A stretch of DNA of 64,000 bases from Pyrrhosoma nymphula (Eukaryota; Arthropoda; Insecta; Odonata; Coenagrionidae), in the NCBI GenBank assembly GCA_963573305.1, contig OY754329.1, positions 129,691,422 to 129,755,421 on the forward strand. The letters run 5' to 3'. The notes beneath the pieces were generated by a model. That model was not told the DNA's origin and did not search any database. It was given only the letters and a program-made list of their open reading frames with translations. The translations under genes and the position numbers were made by a program. Positions 47,281 through 58,755 of this stretch are shown here, one piece after another (the first letter of the stretch is position 1; every line of letters starts with the position of its first letter).

Positions 47281-48240
47281 TATTCACAGTGGGGTGGGGA
47301 GGGTGTAAACTATTGCACTAAATTCCCGCTATGCAAGCGTTAGAACGATTTAACGACTGCGGCCAACTACGAAACGCTGCTTTGGTTTGAATTTCTTTTC
47401 ACGATCTCCAATGAGCAGCTTCACCGTAAGATACCAAAAAAACCTAACCATATTGAAAACGAACACACTCGTATTGGCGTATTCACGCGCCCTAATAAAC
47501 AAAATGTCCGTATTATGGGACAAAAATTACGCGAAGCAAGATGATCAACAAAAGAAGTCATCCGCGAACAGAAGACAATAAACTTAAAATAATGGAGTAC
47601 ATCACTTTTAGGAAAAAGAAATTATTTGCACCCATCTCACGACTATCAGTTCATAAGGAATGCACTCGAAGATTTGATGAAGGATAAGCCAAGAAGGTAA
47701 AATGACAATCTGAGATAATTGATATCTACGAGAATTTAAGGCCTTCAGCGGATAAAATAATATAGGTACTAAGGGATAGAAAAGAATAGAGAAAGGTGTG
47801 TATTTTTGTGACAGTTTCGATTAAGCTGGAAGAGCACAAAATTTTAGCCCAGGACCTCCACTCAGTAGACCAATTACCCAGCCCAGTAGTCCACTGGAAT
47901 CACAACGGACCACTCCTCTTCATCGGTCTACGAGCTTCTCAATCGCCGCTCCATTGGCAACCACTGAATTCAATGCAATGGAATGACGATCGCCGTATAC
48001 CGCGCTCAGGAGCAGCTGAAGCCAGATCGGCCATGTATTTTAAATGGGAAAATGTGTAAAAATCTAATGCGAGCATAGTGCTTTTTGACGGGTTAAAACT
48101 GTAGTAAAATATCCCAGTGACTGATCATCCAAATTGCAATTCAATCCGAATTATATGATTGAAGGAAAAAATGTTCAAAGACGCATGAATTTCCCACACA
48201 TTCTTATGGAGCGCAATGCTCAAGAGGTCCTCCATAAGAT
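47281..48240. other. Non-coding sequence, nothing recognised
   Basis: No structure or domain noted. Confidence 0.4.
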
Positions 48241-48601
48241 GGCCGTATGCGCAATGTTTTGGCTTCACTAGGGGAGGGGGTATCGTCATTCCATTGTATT
48301 GAGTTCAGTGTTGGCAACCATGCTTCGAGCGGGGCGATTTCGACCTCTCGCTTGTCCCTCATTCCCTCTCTCCCCATCTCTCTGCCCTGTGCCCCAGTCG
48401 TTCACTGCGCCGACACTCTCTCCTCATCCTCGATTCCCAGTCGCGGCGACAGCGGAGAAGACTGGAGAAGACGACGGAACAGTACAGCCGCAGTCAGCCC
48501 TCGTTCCCTCCCACAGGGTTCTTTGGCTTTCCCCCATCCCTCTCCTGCTCACCCCCTCACGAAACCCTCCCCCTACGACCACCCCTCCCCCTTAGTGGCA
48601 T
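48241..48601 (+). other. Pyrimidine-rich GC island upstream of an unassigned frame
   Basis: C/T-rich plus strand with CG-containing patches (48425-48500), ending at the ATG of the frame described next. Confidence 0.4.
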
Positions 48602-48982
48602 ATGCGGGCGTCATTTCCAAAGGATAGAGAGATGAAGGGAAAGACTGAAAGAAAAGACACCCCTCCAACTCCCCAACAAGTCGCGCAAGCCACAAGCATT
48701 AGTGGCCCTGCCCAGAAAGCATTAACACCCGAACTAATTAATGTACTAAAGAGTGTCACTAGCTTAGTTCAAGGCTCCTTAGATCAAACAGAGTGCTACA
48801 GTTCGGCTATGCGTTATCCTCGGACTTTGAAAAAGGATACGACAAAGGCCCTTTTAAAACATACAAATTTTAAAATTACACTCATGTGCATTGCATACAA
48901 AAAAGCTACTTTTATGACTTCCAAACCGATCTCAAATAAAAAATTTTACTCGAATGAAACGATCCTGTCAAGATTAGACTAA
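48602..48982 (+). CDS. Hypothetical frame, 126 codons, unrecognised
   Basis: Begins at ATG 48602 with a second in-frame ATG at 48632. The first half is polar and Pro/Gln/Thr-rich (for example TPPTPQQVAQATSISG), then a helix-like segment LTPELINVLKSVTSLVQGS follows. The second half becomes AT-rich and lysine-heavy, as random read-through would be. The N-terminal half reads more like protein than the low-complexity frames elsewhere. No domain, splice support or paralogue in the window; it could be a stray exon or an ORF1 fragment of a retroelement. Low confidence. Confidence 0.2.
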   Translation: MRASFPKDREMKGKTERKDTPPTPQQVAQATSISGPAQKALTPELINVLKSVTSLVQGSLDQTECYSSAMRYPRTLKKDTTKALLKHTNFKITLMCIAYKKATFMTSKPISNKKFYSNETILSRLD

Positions 48983-49189
48983 AATCCGATTCCCCAAAAG
49001 GAAGCGTGCACGGTACCAAGCTATTTGTTATGTATACAAAAAATATTAACACTAAATTTAGCAGAAAAATAGGATTGCTGATAAGATCAATCTACGAAGT
49101 AAATACTACGGAAATCGAAATTGAGGCTCTCTTATAAGATCTTAACAACGTAGAATCTTGGTGTCCCTTGAGAGCGGGTCCAACTTACC

Positions 49190-49305
49190 CATAACGTCAT
49201 TCCCGTTCGGGGTAGGCAAAGCCAAAGAATTTAGTTATTGCCGTTTTCCCTAGAATACTGGCTATATTTTAACAATTTCCTCCATAGCGACCTATCATTT
49301 TGAAA
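49190..49305 (-). mobile_element. LINE family B, 3' end
   Basis: On the minus strand GGAGGAAATTGTTAAAATA, GCCAGTATTCTAGG and TTTGCCTACCCCGAACGGG match 39718-39825. Confidence 0.7.
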
Positions 49306-49734
49306 AAGCCACGTGATCTGAAACAGCATTTCGGTGGCTTGGCGTCACCGAACGGCATCGCTTCTCTCATGAACAAGTATTCCAACGCATGAAGGATCAA
49401 ATCATATTTGTTCATTGTCTCCCGCAAAGGATATGGAAACGATTAACCCGTGAAATTACAAAAAAACAACCCGCAATTCACAAGGAAATACGTCTTTTTT
49501 ATGGAGGCGTTTCCGTTCCGTAACGTCATTTCCCGGGTTCCCGATGACGTAGTTTTTCATAGTGACATAATTTATAAGATGATATGCTTCAATAATACAA
49601 CATTGTATTCCGATAATATTCATGTTCTGCAAATTTAAGAATACGTACTTCAAATACAAATAGTTAGAAAAAAATAAAATCCATGCTCCTTAATCCATTT
49701 CTCTAAACCATTCTTTTTTCATGATTAAATAGTG

Positions 49735-49800
49735 TACCCTAACACCCACTGCCACACGCAACTGCTTCGGCTTACAGGGTAGTAAGTAGGTGTCTCCACT
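49735..49800 (+). mobile_element. LINE family C, bare 3' end
   Basis: CCTAACACCCACTGCCACACG ... GGCTTACAGGGTAGTAAGTAG matches the 3' hairpin and tail of the 18.5 kb copy. No coding sequence precedes it, so it is an extremely truncated insertion. Confidence 0.7.
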
Positions 49801-50369
49801 TGCCAAACCCCCTTTCATCCCGCCTCCCTCCTCTCTTCCTCCCTCCACTTGAGAGAGCTTGTCTCCCCCTTCCCCACATCCACCTCCCCCCTCTTATAAC
49901 CTTCAGTCTCACCCCTCCATTCTGGAGAAGAACAAAGGACGTTTCCTCTTCAGCGTCAACGCTTCCGGCTGAACGCGGGCCACTCCGCGTCGGCATAATC
50001 CGCCCATCCCGCGGCGTAAATCGAAACATGAAAAAAATAAAAAGCAAGGGGGGAAAAAAACCTCTGGAGAGGATTATTTTCTCTTTCTGGGATCCCAGAA
50101 ATGGGGCTGGAACGTTTAAAGTGCGCTTGTATCGCTTGAACGGTACCTCAGGAGAGAAAAATTATCACGGGAGAAGTTGGGAAATTACAGAAGGAATGGT
50201 AGTAAACGTCAAGAAAAAATGCTCAACTGCCAGTCACCAAGCAACATCTACCAATGAACTCCCATTTGGTACCCAAATGAAAGAAAAGACGACTTGTCTT
50301 ATAAAATGCGATATGCTGATCACGAACCTGACAGTCATTTATTTGCAAATTATATTATTTCTGAGATAA
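49800..50369 (+). other. Pyrimidine-rich island leading into an unrecognised frame
   Basis: 49800-49925 is C/T-rich. A plus-strand frame stays open to 50369, but the first ATG in it is at 50029. The part after that is lysine-rich and matches no family I know. A minus-strand frame overlaps the CpG-rich middle (49930-50020). Confidence 0.3.
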
Positions 50370-50520
50370 ACGTAGTACAAGTTGAGAAAGTGAATAAAAA
50401 ATATTTCATTGCGCCATTACACATGCCGATAACTGTGGTAGTATTAGGTATTCTGTTTTATTGACGATGCTTATTGCAAGATATGCTTGAAGTATTCACC
50501 ATTAGATGGTGTGGTAGTGT

Positions 50521-50735
50521 GAGTAAGAACAGGGTCATCTACATGCCGCCGCAACAACTATAAAGTATTTTATTATATTATGTAAGTACATATGTATGTA
50601 CATATTGTGTATGTACTATTTATGTAAGTACGTATGTATGTACAAAATTGATAACTGTTGCGGCGCGGCGGAATGTAGAAGACTCTGCAAGTAATAGTAA
50701 GAACAGGATTAAGAGCAGGGTCATCTAATATGGTT
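50521..50735. repeat. Imperfect inverted and direct repeats around ATGTA microsatellite
   Basis: CTACATGCCGCCGCAACAACT (50540-50560) faces its rough complement GTTGCGGCGCGGCGGAATGTAG (50657-50678). Between them lies a TATGTAAGTACATATGTATG-type repeat in two copies. The phrase (G)TAAGAACAGG...AGGGTCATCTA occurs on both sides. It may be a small non-autonomous element. Confidence 0.5.
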
Positions 50736-51116
50736 TACTCAATACAAAGACTTTGTAGTTGAGTTGTAGCTATATCGAGGACTCTTGAGTAAGAATACGC
50801 ATATGTCGAATTATCTTAACACAGTATGGAAAATACAGCGCAGAGGATATCGACAAATATTCGCTACCTCTAGAACCGAAGTCTCACGTAAGAAGAGAAC
50901 TCGAACGAGAGAAAAAAAGTGCCATCGTTCATTGCAGTAAACCACGTGAGCCACTCCAATGATATACGAAACAGGGTAGTTCCACGCTAAGTAGGTGTTA
51001 ACTAATTATTTGTTTTTAAACTTGAAGGATTTTCAACTACCGCTAAGTTCATATTATAGGGATTGGTATAAAAACACATGCAGTTAAGCATCTGGGTTTT
51101 CTGGAGTATTTTCAAG

Positions 51117-51245
51117 CGTAAGATTTGTGAAGCTTAGTAAAATCTTCTCGGGTTGGCCTTAAAAAGCCTTACCCGGTGGCAAACCCGAGAAGATTTTACT
51201 AATATTATTCGCCGGGAAAGCCTAAGATCTTTTGTGAAGCTTGTG
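51117..51245 (+). mobile_element. Hairpin with CCGAGAAGAT motif, PLE-like remnant
   Basis: TTAGTAAAATCTTCTCGGGTT (51134-51154) is perfectly complementary to 51182-51202, with a 27-nt loop. The block CCGGTGGCAAACCCGAGAAG and then ATTCGCCGGGAAAG matches the head block of the tandem array at ~15005 and ~15804 (GGTGTGCAACCCGAGAAGAT...ATTCACCGGGAG). TTTGTGAAGCTT occurs as a flanking direct repeat. Confidence 0.6.
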
Positions 51246-52164
51246 AAAAGAAAGAAAGAGATTTTTTTAATTTCCCAAGAGAGATTTTTTTAATTTCTTT
51301 TTAACGTCTCACTCAAACGCAAGCGAGTTATTTCCTAGGCATAAATAAGATAGAAACAACTTATTTTATTCCAAAGTATTTCCTTTGAGAACCTTTGATT
51401 CGGATTTTCAAGCATTTTACTCGACATGAAGCCGCATTTTTTTCCAAAAACAAGCCAATTTTTTAATCATTCCTCCAATGTACAACTTACATCAACAAAC
51501 GTTGAAATTCAAATGCGCTAAGCCAAAAGAGTTTAAAAAACAGCTAATTTCGAGAAAATATTTCTTCGAAAAATCCATTTCCTCTTTACGCTGGCGTTTC
51601 ATTTGTTGCTCCGGTGATATTAATATCTCAATTAAGCCTTGCAGTGCCTTCAACATGACAAAAGTCCTTAATCTCATTTAAGTACTCCTTAGACGTATAT
51701 TTATTTCCACGATAAACAGGGCTCTAAATTAATCACAGTGTATTACTCAAAAATTTTCAAATTTAAATTAGTACCTGGTCACGGCTTGATTCGAAAGTTA
51801 CACATATGAGTACAAGAAAAATTTTAACCCCAGGAGTTATAGGTCGACACATTGCATTGAATTTTATCCCCAAATACTTATTTCTCTAATTTTCCTTGTT
51901 AATGATCGTTGCCTTTAATCTACTCAGTGGTAAGAATGACTTTGGTGGGTTAACATTAAGTTCTCTAGAATATATTACAATTAATCCTGCGAATACATAT
52001 GGCTGCACGATTGCAAGAGCTACATCTAATATAAGTAGTGAAATTTGAGTAGTTGATACAATCGATAGAAGTGAAAATGAAATCGATGATCCTGAATTAA
52101 CTGACTATGTTATAAAAAAATTTCCTGATATTATTTTTTCTTCTATGAATTTAAAACTGATGTA
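51246..52164. other. Non-coding AT-rich sequence
   Basis: A short tandem duplication AGAGATTTTTTTAATTTC at 51257-51299. Otherwise nothing. Confidence 0.4.
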
Positions 52165-52400
52165 GAAGAGACAAAAGCGACGAAATAGAAATAACTCACA
52201 GTCGAACAGATGGATTTAAGAATTCTTTCTTCCCACGGAGCATAAGAGATTACCACGAAAACAAAACGAAACACTAATTAGTTAAAATATTAGTCTATTC
52301 CCAATTCAAATTCCGCGAACATTTCCTTTTTGTGACTGGTGTCCTAAAACCCCCTTCTCACACTCACTAGCGGGTAGGTTGCAGGATAGTTCCAACCTAC
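52165..52400 (+). mobile_element. LINE family C (CR1/L2/Jockey-like) C-terminus and 3' end
   Basis: One frame gives KSDEIEITHSRTDGFKNSFF and then PRSIRDYHENKTKH with a stop at about 52279. SFFPR(T/S)IRD and its position match the 18.5 kb copy. The 3' hairpin region (GGTGTCCTAAAACCCCC, 52338) and GTAGGTTGCAGGATAG follow. It is 5'-truncated. Confidence 0.75.
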
Positions 52401-52429
52401 ATTCTCATTTTAAAGGTCTCTATATATAA

Positions 52430-52535
52430 ATACAAAGCTTCGTCACTAGGGGGACTACACAGGAGAAACACAGATAAAATGACACTCACATGGGCTTCGA
52501 ATATTTCGGTTGCTCGCCATCATATTCTTCAGCGA
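52430..52535 (-). mobile_element. PLE-like remnant, hammerhead-like core decayed
   Basis: On the minus strand CTGAAGAATATGATGGCGAG continues to CAACCGAAATATTCGAAG. CTGAAGA and CCGAAA keep the order of the motif, and GAATAT pairs with ATATTC, but the terminal GTC is gone. Confidence 0.35.
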
Positions 52536-52779
52536 GAAGTAAAGGGAGAATGATTCTCATTATTAGAGTATATTATAGTAATATAGACGTAAACACTCGT
52601 GAGTACGCACATATTTGGTTAACAAGAGTATTCGAAAAGCCCGGGTTAAACCTAGCCCACTGAACAATTAGCCCAATTTCACCTCTCTACCCACCACTAT
52701 CCATTCGCACCCCCAACCTCCTCCAACCCTCTCAGCCATTTCCTCCTCAGGGTAACAAGAGAGCTTCAGCCATTCTTCT

Positions 52780-52835
52780 ATCGCCTACGATGACGGATTG
52801 ACTGTCGAAACGTCCTAAGTTTATTATTAAGTGTT
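52780..52835 (+). mobile_element. PLE-like remnant, hammerhead-like core partial
   Basis: CGATGACGGATTGACTGTCG then AAACGTCC (52787-52815). Hairpin GAC...GTC, GAAAC and GTC are present, but the CTGA half is altered to CTACGATGA. Confidence 0.4.
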
Positions 52836-52928
52836 CTTTATACGTGTTTTTGTGTTTTTCAAGGTTATCAGTATATTGTCTATGTTATGTGCATCGTCGC
52901 TGAGAGTGTTTTCCTCCAAGTAAAATAT

Positions 52929-53069
52929 TGGCCGATAAAAATATTGGAACACACGAAAGTCACTTGCTCTTAAAGAGCTCTATACCTTGAGAGAGATGGA
53001 TCGACTCTCCATCGAAATATAGAAGTCTTTACTTGTGTCTTTCGTGTGTTCCTATATTTTAATCGGCCA
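52929..53069. mobile_element. MITE-like element, 141 bp with ~35-bp terminal inverted repeats
   Basis: TGGCCGATAAAAATATTGGA at the left end pairs with the right end, read on the minus strand as TGGCCGATTAAAATATAGGA. ACACACGAAAGTCAC likewise pairs with ACACACGAAAGACAC. Only a few mismatches separate the arms. The interior has no coding capacity. I did not find a convincing target duplication. Confidence 0.8.
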
Positions 53070-53389
53070 CCCTCTTGGCAAAATCTATGTATATGGTGCC
53101 ACAAGTAATGCGATGTTGTACATAGAAAAAATGAGATGTACAAACACACAAATTTATTTCGCATTCATTGGAGCCGGAATCCATTTTGGCACTTTTATCA
53201 CGCTCCGACACCCACACTTGTGTATTTTCCGGGTCGACGAATGTCCACTCTTTTATTCTTCTTTTCCGTTTCGTATAGTTTCGGCGACCCGCTGCCCGGA
53301 CACTACGGTTACAAATGAATTCCGGACGTTTCCAGCCCGCAGGCTTGGCGATGAAAATTATGGCCGCGTGCATCAATTCTCCCAAAACC

Positions 53390-53720
53390 CTGAATACAAT
53401 AGCCACCACCACGGAGCGCCCTCAACTCCCTCTTTTCGAGCAGGAAATGAATTCAGCCACTGTGGAGCATTGTAGGACGACCCGCACACACACATATAAT
53501 CCCCGCACGTAATATCAGTGGCCCATGACGCTTTTCCGCGATCCCTTATACCTACCTAACTACCGTCCCCACCTCAACCCCACGATCCTTACCACCTCCC
53601 CTCCCCCTAAAACCCGCATGAATGATTTTTTAAAAGCACCCCCTTCCCCTTTTAACCCTCACTTCTCATCCCCCTCTCCTCTGGCCCCGCCCACAAAATG
53701 CTTCCACACCCGGGGGCAAA
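53390..53720 (+). other. Pyrimidine-rich GC island
   Basis: C-rich plus strand at 53540-53715. Adjoining frames (to 146 codons) have no recognisable domain. Confidence 0.4.
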
Positions 53721-55380
53721 TTGAATCGAAAAATTAACCGCCGTGCCCGCAGGCCAATCCCGGTGAACTGAGCACTTTTCCGGTACCAAAACAGATGACA
53801 TTTATTTTAAAAAGAAACTTATCCGCGCGGTTTCCGCCCATTTTTTCAGTGATGGACTTGGGGCGTGCTGTATTTGCCGCAAGTGCTAGGTCTGTAATAC
53901 ACAGTCCAAACAAGGTGATTTCGTATCAAATCAACCAATGTAGTTGGCATGACCATTTTTGAATAAACCTATTAACTGCACGCACATACGCACATGCATT
54001 GGCAGTTGAATGTGACCATTTTAAAAATTTTATCCCCCCTCGTTTTCCAGCGGCAGCCATTTTTCCAACATGGCGTATGAGAATTTTTGAGGATTTAGAC
54101 GTTAAATCCATCCGAAATCTGTCAAGAACTAATGATGACAGAGGAAAATACGTTCTTTTTACGTTTTACTGATATTCGTTCTTTTCCACCCTAATTGGAA
54201 AAATAATTCTTTCAATTTTTATTTTTTCCTTTTAGATTCCTTTCTTGTTTAAATTGAACTCCAAGCCAATTGAGTGTTTCCTCAAAGAATATTAATTTTC
54301 GACACAATAAAACTACGAGAGTAGAAGGTATGATTTGAGATGCATTGAGTTGATTGAGAATAAATATCTTCCAAATTAGATCCGTCGCTCATTCCCGTTC
54401 ATTTCTACAGGCAAACAAATGGCTTGGCGCTCAAAAGTAGCCAGTTTATAGATTTCATTCTGTAGTAGCTATGAAAAGTATGCGGCACGCAGAATACGAA
54501 GATACGTGAAAGTGAAACATTTGGCAAAACATTTAAGTTATATGAGAGATATGGAAGTAGTAAATTACCGGGAACAACTTAGGTAATTCCAGGAAAAACA
54601 TTTTTCTAAAATTCTTCCATTTATTTTATACTGAGTATGATCTCCCTTTGTATAGTGGTCGATCCCGTTTTAAGAGAGAGAAAGAGAATATACCGTTGCA
54701 CCAGAGAAAAGCGCATTTCTAAGAAGAAGAAAGATACTGTAGAAACTTGATATGAAGACAAATTCTAAGAATGCCTGCCAAAGATGTAACTGACCTTTGT
54801 CCGGATCGTTATCAAAAACTATATATTCCCACAACGCGACCGACTAAAACAGCGAGGGGTACTTCATTGGTAGAGAATTAAAAGAGCAAACAGTAAAATC
54901 AAATAATCCGTAAATTACGAGAGAATATGATTGGAAGCTCGCATGTAGAGTACGGAATTTTTGTAAACTGATAAGTTCAAATAACAGATTTAATTAATTT
55001 ATTAATTATGAGTCAAATTTCACCATTTTTTAGATAGAATAAAGTCATTTTATTTTTTTCATAGGATTAATTATTAATTTACGATGACGTGTAACTAATA
55101 CACAAACCTAAATCTACGCTATAGCACTATTACATGCCAGACAATAAAAATCGTCATAAAAAACATGCCAGCATCAAGATAAATACAGAAATTGTGGAAA
55201 CTAATGAGATAAATACAGAAGTAATGGAAAACCTACTGATAATATTCAGAAGTTACTAGGAATTTTCTTCCTCTGATTTTATAAATCTATTTTTTTAAAT
55301 AAGCAAGGAATAATGCTCAAAATAATAATTGTAACATTTCACAATTTGTATTTTTTTAGCCTCAGTCGGAAAGACAAGGG
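53721..55380. other. Non-coding AT-rich sequence
   Basis: Nothing recognised; short unsupported frames only. Confidence 0.4.
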
Positions 55381-55387
55381 ATTAAAT

Positions 55388-55830
55388 TTACAATGAGAAT
55401 GAGTGACAGTCCGGATTTAGGCCCGTCAAGTCCGTCAGTGGCGGCACCGGCGCGGGAAACGGAAAACGGATTTCGGACTTGGCCGCACCACTTCCGCGAA
55501 GTTTTCCTTCCTCTATTCTTCTTTTACTTATTCTCTTCTCCGGACAGCGACGCGGGCGGCGGCATCTCCAGAAGACATTGGCCAATCACCTTAGTCGCTC
55601 ACTCAAGGAGGTTGTGATGTGCTTGAGAGACGGCAAACATCACACCCAGGTTGAGTGAGTGAACAAAGTGGGCTCACACAGGCACACACAGACGCTGTTT
55701 CCGGGAGACATCGCTAGGCAGCGCACACGTCGTCTTCTCTTCCTCCGTCGTCTTGAGTCGACCCCCTCCACCTTCTCTTCTACCGTGGTATCGAATTGCC
55801 TGCCCGACAGCGTATGCGTGGGTGAAAAAA
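55388..55830. promoter_or_regulatory. CpG-rich island with palindromic CCAAT element, possible promoter
   Basis: CG dinucleotides are dense between 55410 and 55570, falling off by 55830, in a region otherwise AT-rich. ATTGGCCAAT (55577-55586) presents a CCAAT box on both strands. I see no TATA box at a fixed distance and cannot identify a first exon, so direction is unknown. Confidence 0.3.
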
Positions 55831-55839
55831 GGTCGATGC

Positions 55840-57834
55840 TGCAGCGGAAAACTCCTTGGTGAATGTGATATCCACCGAATCGATACGAGAAGAAAAGACC
55901 GACGGGAAGAGAAAAAACAAAAGGGGAACGGCTGCCGTTGATGGATGTGAAATCGGAAACCGTGGATTTGAAGTTGAAAAAAACTTCCGGTCGTCGCCTC
56001 CATAAGATACCACTTAGACTGATGGATTTTCAAATAGGCTTGGGAAGACATTAAAACAAAAAGTGAGGCGTTGAGGAGCCCACATTTGGCCACGATAAAA
56101 ATGGGCGATTGCGACCGAGAAATTTCTTGGAGTATATGGGTTTATTGTAACTAATGTTACCAACAGTATTTCTTTCTTCATTTAAGCATACGTCCTACCC
56201 TTATCATTCCGTCCACAATACCCTTGGAGATATAACTATTGTTCTTATTCTCATGGAAACAAAGTAAAATGGAGCAAAATCAAAATAACAAAATATACTA
56301 TTAACAAAACAAAAAGCAAAACACTAGATTGGTTCACAAAAAAATTGACAACTTATGAGTATCTCCACGACATCATAAAAAGTACGTCGTAGTTTGAAAT
56401 AAAGCTGCGTACAAAACTAATTGATACAAATAATGAACGACTTTTTCAATCTTAAGGAAATACGCCACATTGCAATTTAATTTAGATGGGCATTGAAAAA
56501 GCATTTCAAAGGCACGTTCAGCTATCATAAATCTTTATTATAGATGGTAGTCAGCAATGTAGAATGTATATCCATTATAAGGTCGCAGGATGTTGGCATG
56601 TCAATGAATGCTAAACTTAGTATATGGTTGAGCATAATATATTATTCAAAAGCATCGCCTTGTACAAAAAAATAGAGAATGGGGAAACAAAAACTTAACT
56701 AGGTTAGTACAAAACATAAGGTAGATACAGTACATTTTAAAAAATTTACAAAAAAGTAACGACTCACAATTCACTTCATCTCACCAAAGAAAATATTTTG
56801 AAAGAGGTCTTTACAAAACAATTTTGGAAAAAATGAACGGCTTCTTCACACCTCAGGAAATTGGCATTATTACCATTAAAATACAGGTTGACATTTAACA
56901 AACCAGTACATACAGCCAGGTTCTGGTTGAATTCTTCTACATTTATAACTAAAATATTAAAGCAGCATATTTCGTAAAAAAACCCTAAGGTACGAAAAAG
57001 AAGGGTCACGTGTCCTTAGATGGGACTGGGATAGGAGCCTGTTGAGACTCCAAAGACCACCACACCCTAGATTTAAAAGTGATAGAGATATACAAATTTC
57101 GCCAGTTTCAGTCTCAGAAGAATCAGCCAATTGCCTTCGACTTGTAACCTGATACTCGAAAGTCTGCCTGATGTTACGACGGGTAAACATGTTCAGTTTA
57201 GCACAAGGCAGAACTGAAGACACTTTTCTCTGTCACACTGGAGTTCTCACGTGTGGCATGAGATGCCATCTAGACAGCACCTATTTCACTTTCGTAGCAG
57301 TCAATGTCGAGAGCTGACAATATGGATTTAGGCGCCAGAATATTCTGACAAGCTACATAATAAAGTTTTAGAAAGCTTATTTCGTCTCGCTAAGTTTTAA
57401 GTCCTTTGCGAATCCGACCCTGATTTCAGATGAATGAGAATAATATATCATAACTCCGGAAAAGTGTCGGGGTAAAATGAACTGACAACTACTCCAGAAA
57501 AATCTATGCCTGGACTAAATCATTTTTGTCTAGTAGAAAACATTTTCAAAATAAAAAACACCGGCACCAACAATTTAGTATTTAGAGAAAAAAAATGACA
57601 ATTACCAACAGGTGAAAGATTTTGAATGGTAAGGAATTGTGAATTGCAATCGAATTGCCTTAGAAGAGAACCGAGGAAAAGGACTGTTGCGATAGCTAGA
57701 CCAGTTTTCGCGGGAAATCCTTCTAAGTACCTTTGCATGAACTTAAATTAAATTTAAACATGAAAGAGAAATCCCGCGGTGTCAAGAGATGATTAATAAG
57801 GAGGTTAGCTTCATAAGAATAATTTTTCAAACAT
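55840..57834. other. Non-coding sequence containing one LINE A scrap
   Basis: Apart from 56148-56225 nothing is recognised. A minus-strand frame at 57520-57738 is hydrophobic but unmatched. Confidence 0.35.
56148..56225 (-). mobile_element. LINE family A, short 3' scrap
   Basis: On the plus strand ATTTCTTTCTTCAT...AAGCATACGTCCTACC...TCCGTCCA matches 6948-7000 of the intact copy. Confidence 0.65.
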
Positions 57835-58755
57835 TCGGGCCCACAATCATGGCTATGATGTCGCCAAGCAATTAGCCATACGCTTTGCTAATTACAACTA
57901 AAGCTTTCATGAACAAAATGTTTAGTGGCCTAAAACTTTGCAACTTACCAAAAAGCTTAATACCGGGGCTTAAAAAAAGTGGTTTTTCAACAGAAAATAT
58001 GTCTGACGTAAAGTAGCAATGCCAAGGCAAAGGGACAGAATAGTAGTAATAGCATAATATGATCGTTAAAAAGCGATCTATTTTGAAATTTTACACTTAT
58101 TACTATAACAAAAACAGCAACGGCAGGAAGAGCCATTACGAACAGTTTACAAGTAAAGACCATACAATTAAAGCAAAATGGTGAACATTTCCAACTGATA
58201 TTTCATGTTTGAGCACTCGCACATAATTTAAGGAAAATGGTTTAATTAACATTGAACGAAACAATATTCCTCATTTAAAAAAATAAGCTTGAGTTCCGTG
58301 GTATAGGGATTTTTAATTTCAGAGCACAGAGGAAAGAGGCGGAAGACGTTTCAATACCGGATGCCGAATTTTTCGTATAAATGTAAACTTTCTGTTGATT
58401 ATTGGGAAAGGACAAAACACATAGGTTACTTACGGTCAGGCATATATCATAGCAGTAAAAGTAGAGCACCTCAGATAAGCACTTACCTGGAAAAAAAGAA
58501 AACTACAATTAGTCGATGATGCATTACATAAGTTCATGCTATAAACTAGCAAACGCGAAAAACTGCATGCGGTGTTTCCAAAATAGAATCACATTAATTA
58601 AAAGTTAATTATCACTACAGCCACATTTCCTTAGGCAAGGTTTGTTTTTTGCATTATACATCAAGTTTTTCCCTATTACAATTGATGGCACCGCAAATTA
58701 TTAAACCATTCTTCTTACAATCATGCATTTGATTAGGGCTGCAAAATTGATGAGA
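57835..58755 (-). repeat. Dispersed repeat E, copy 2, with an exon-like block
   Basis: Partner of 34490-35425. Read on the minus strand, the block 58434-58486 (53 bp) follows TTTTCTTTTTTTCCAG and precedes GTAAGTAACC, a well-formed acceptor and donor. It has one open frame, KCLSEVLYFYCYDICLT. A second donor, TTTTTG|GTAAGTTG, lies near 57954. The YFYCY pattern with trailing LT recalls the end of transmembrane segment 6 in insect odorant receptors, but this is a short match. The flanking sequence has no single long frame, so a decayed gene fragment is more likely than a live gene. Confidence 0.45.

Noticed and set aside
49800..50369. 189-codon plus-strand frame as a gene
   Set aside because: No ATG for the first ~75 codons, which are Pro/Leu-rich by composition; the rest is unmatched.
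57520..57738. Membrane protein exon on the minus strand
   Set aside because: Hydrophobic patches only; no domain and no splice context I could pair with neighbouring frames.
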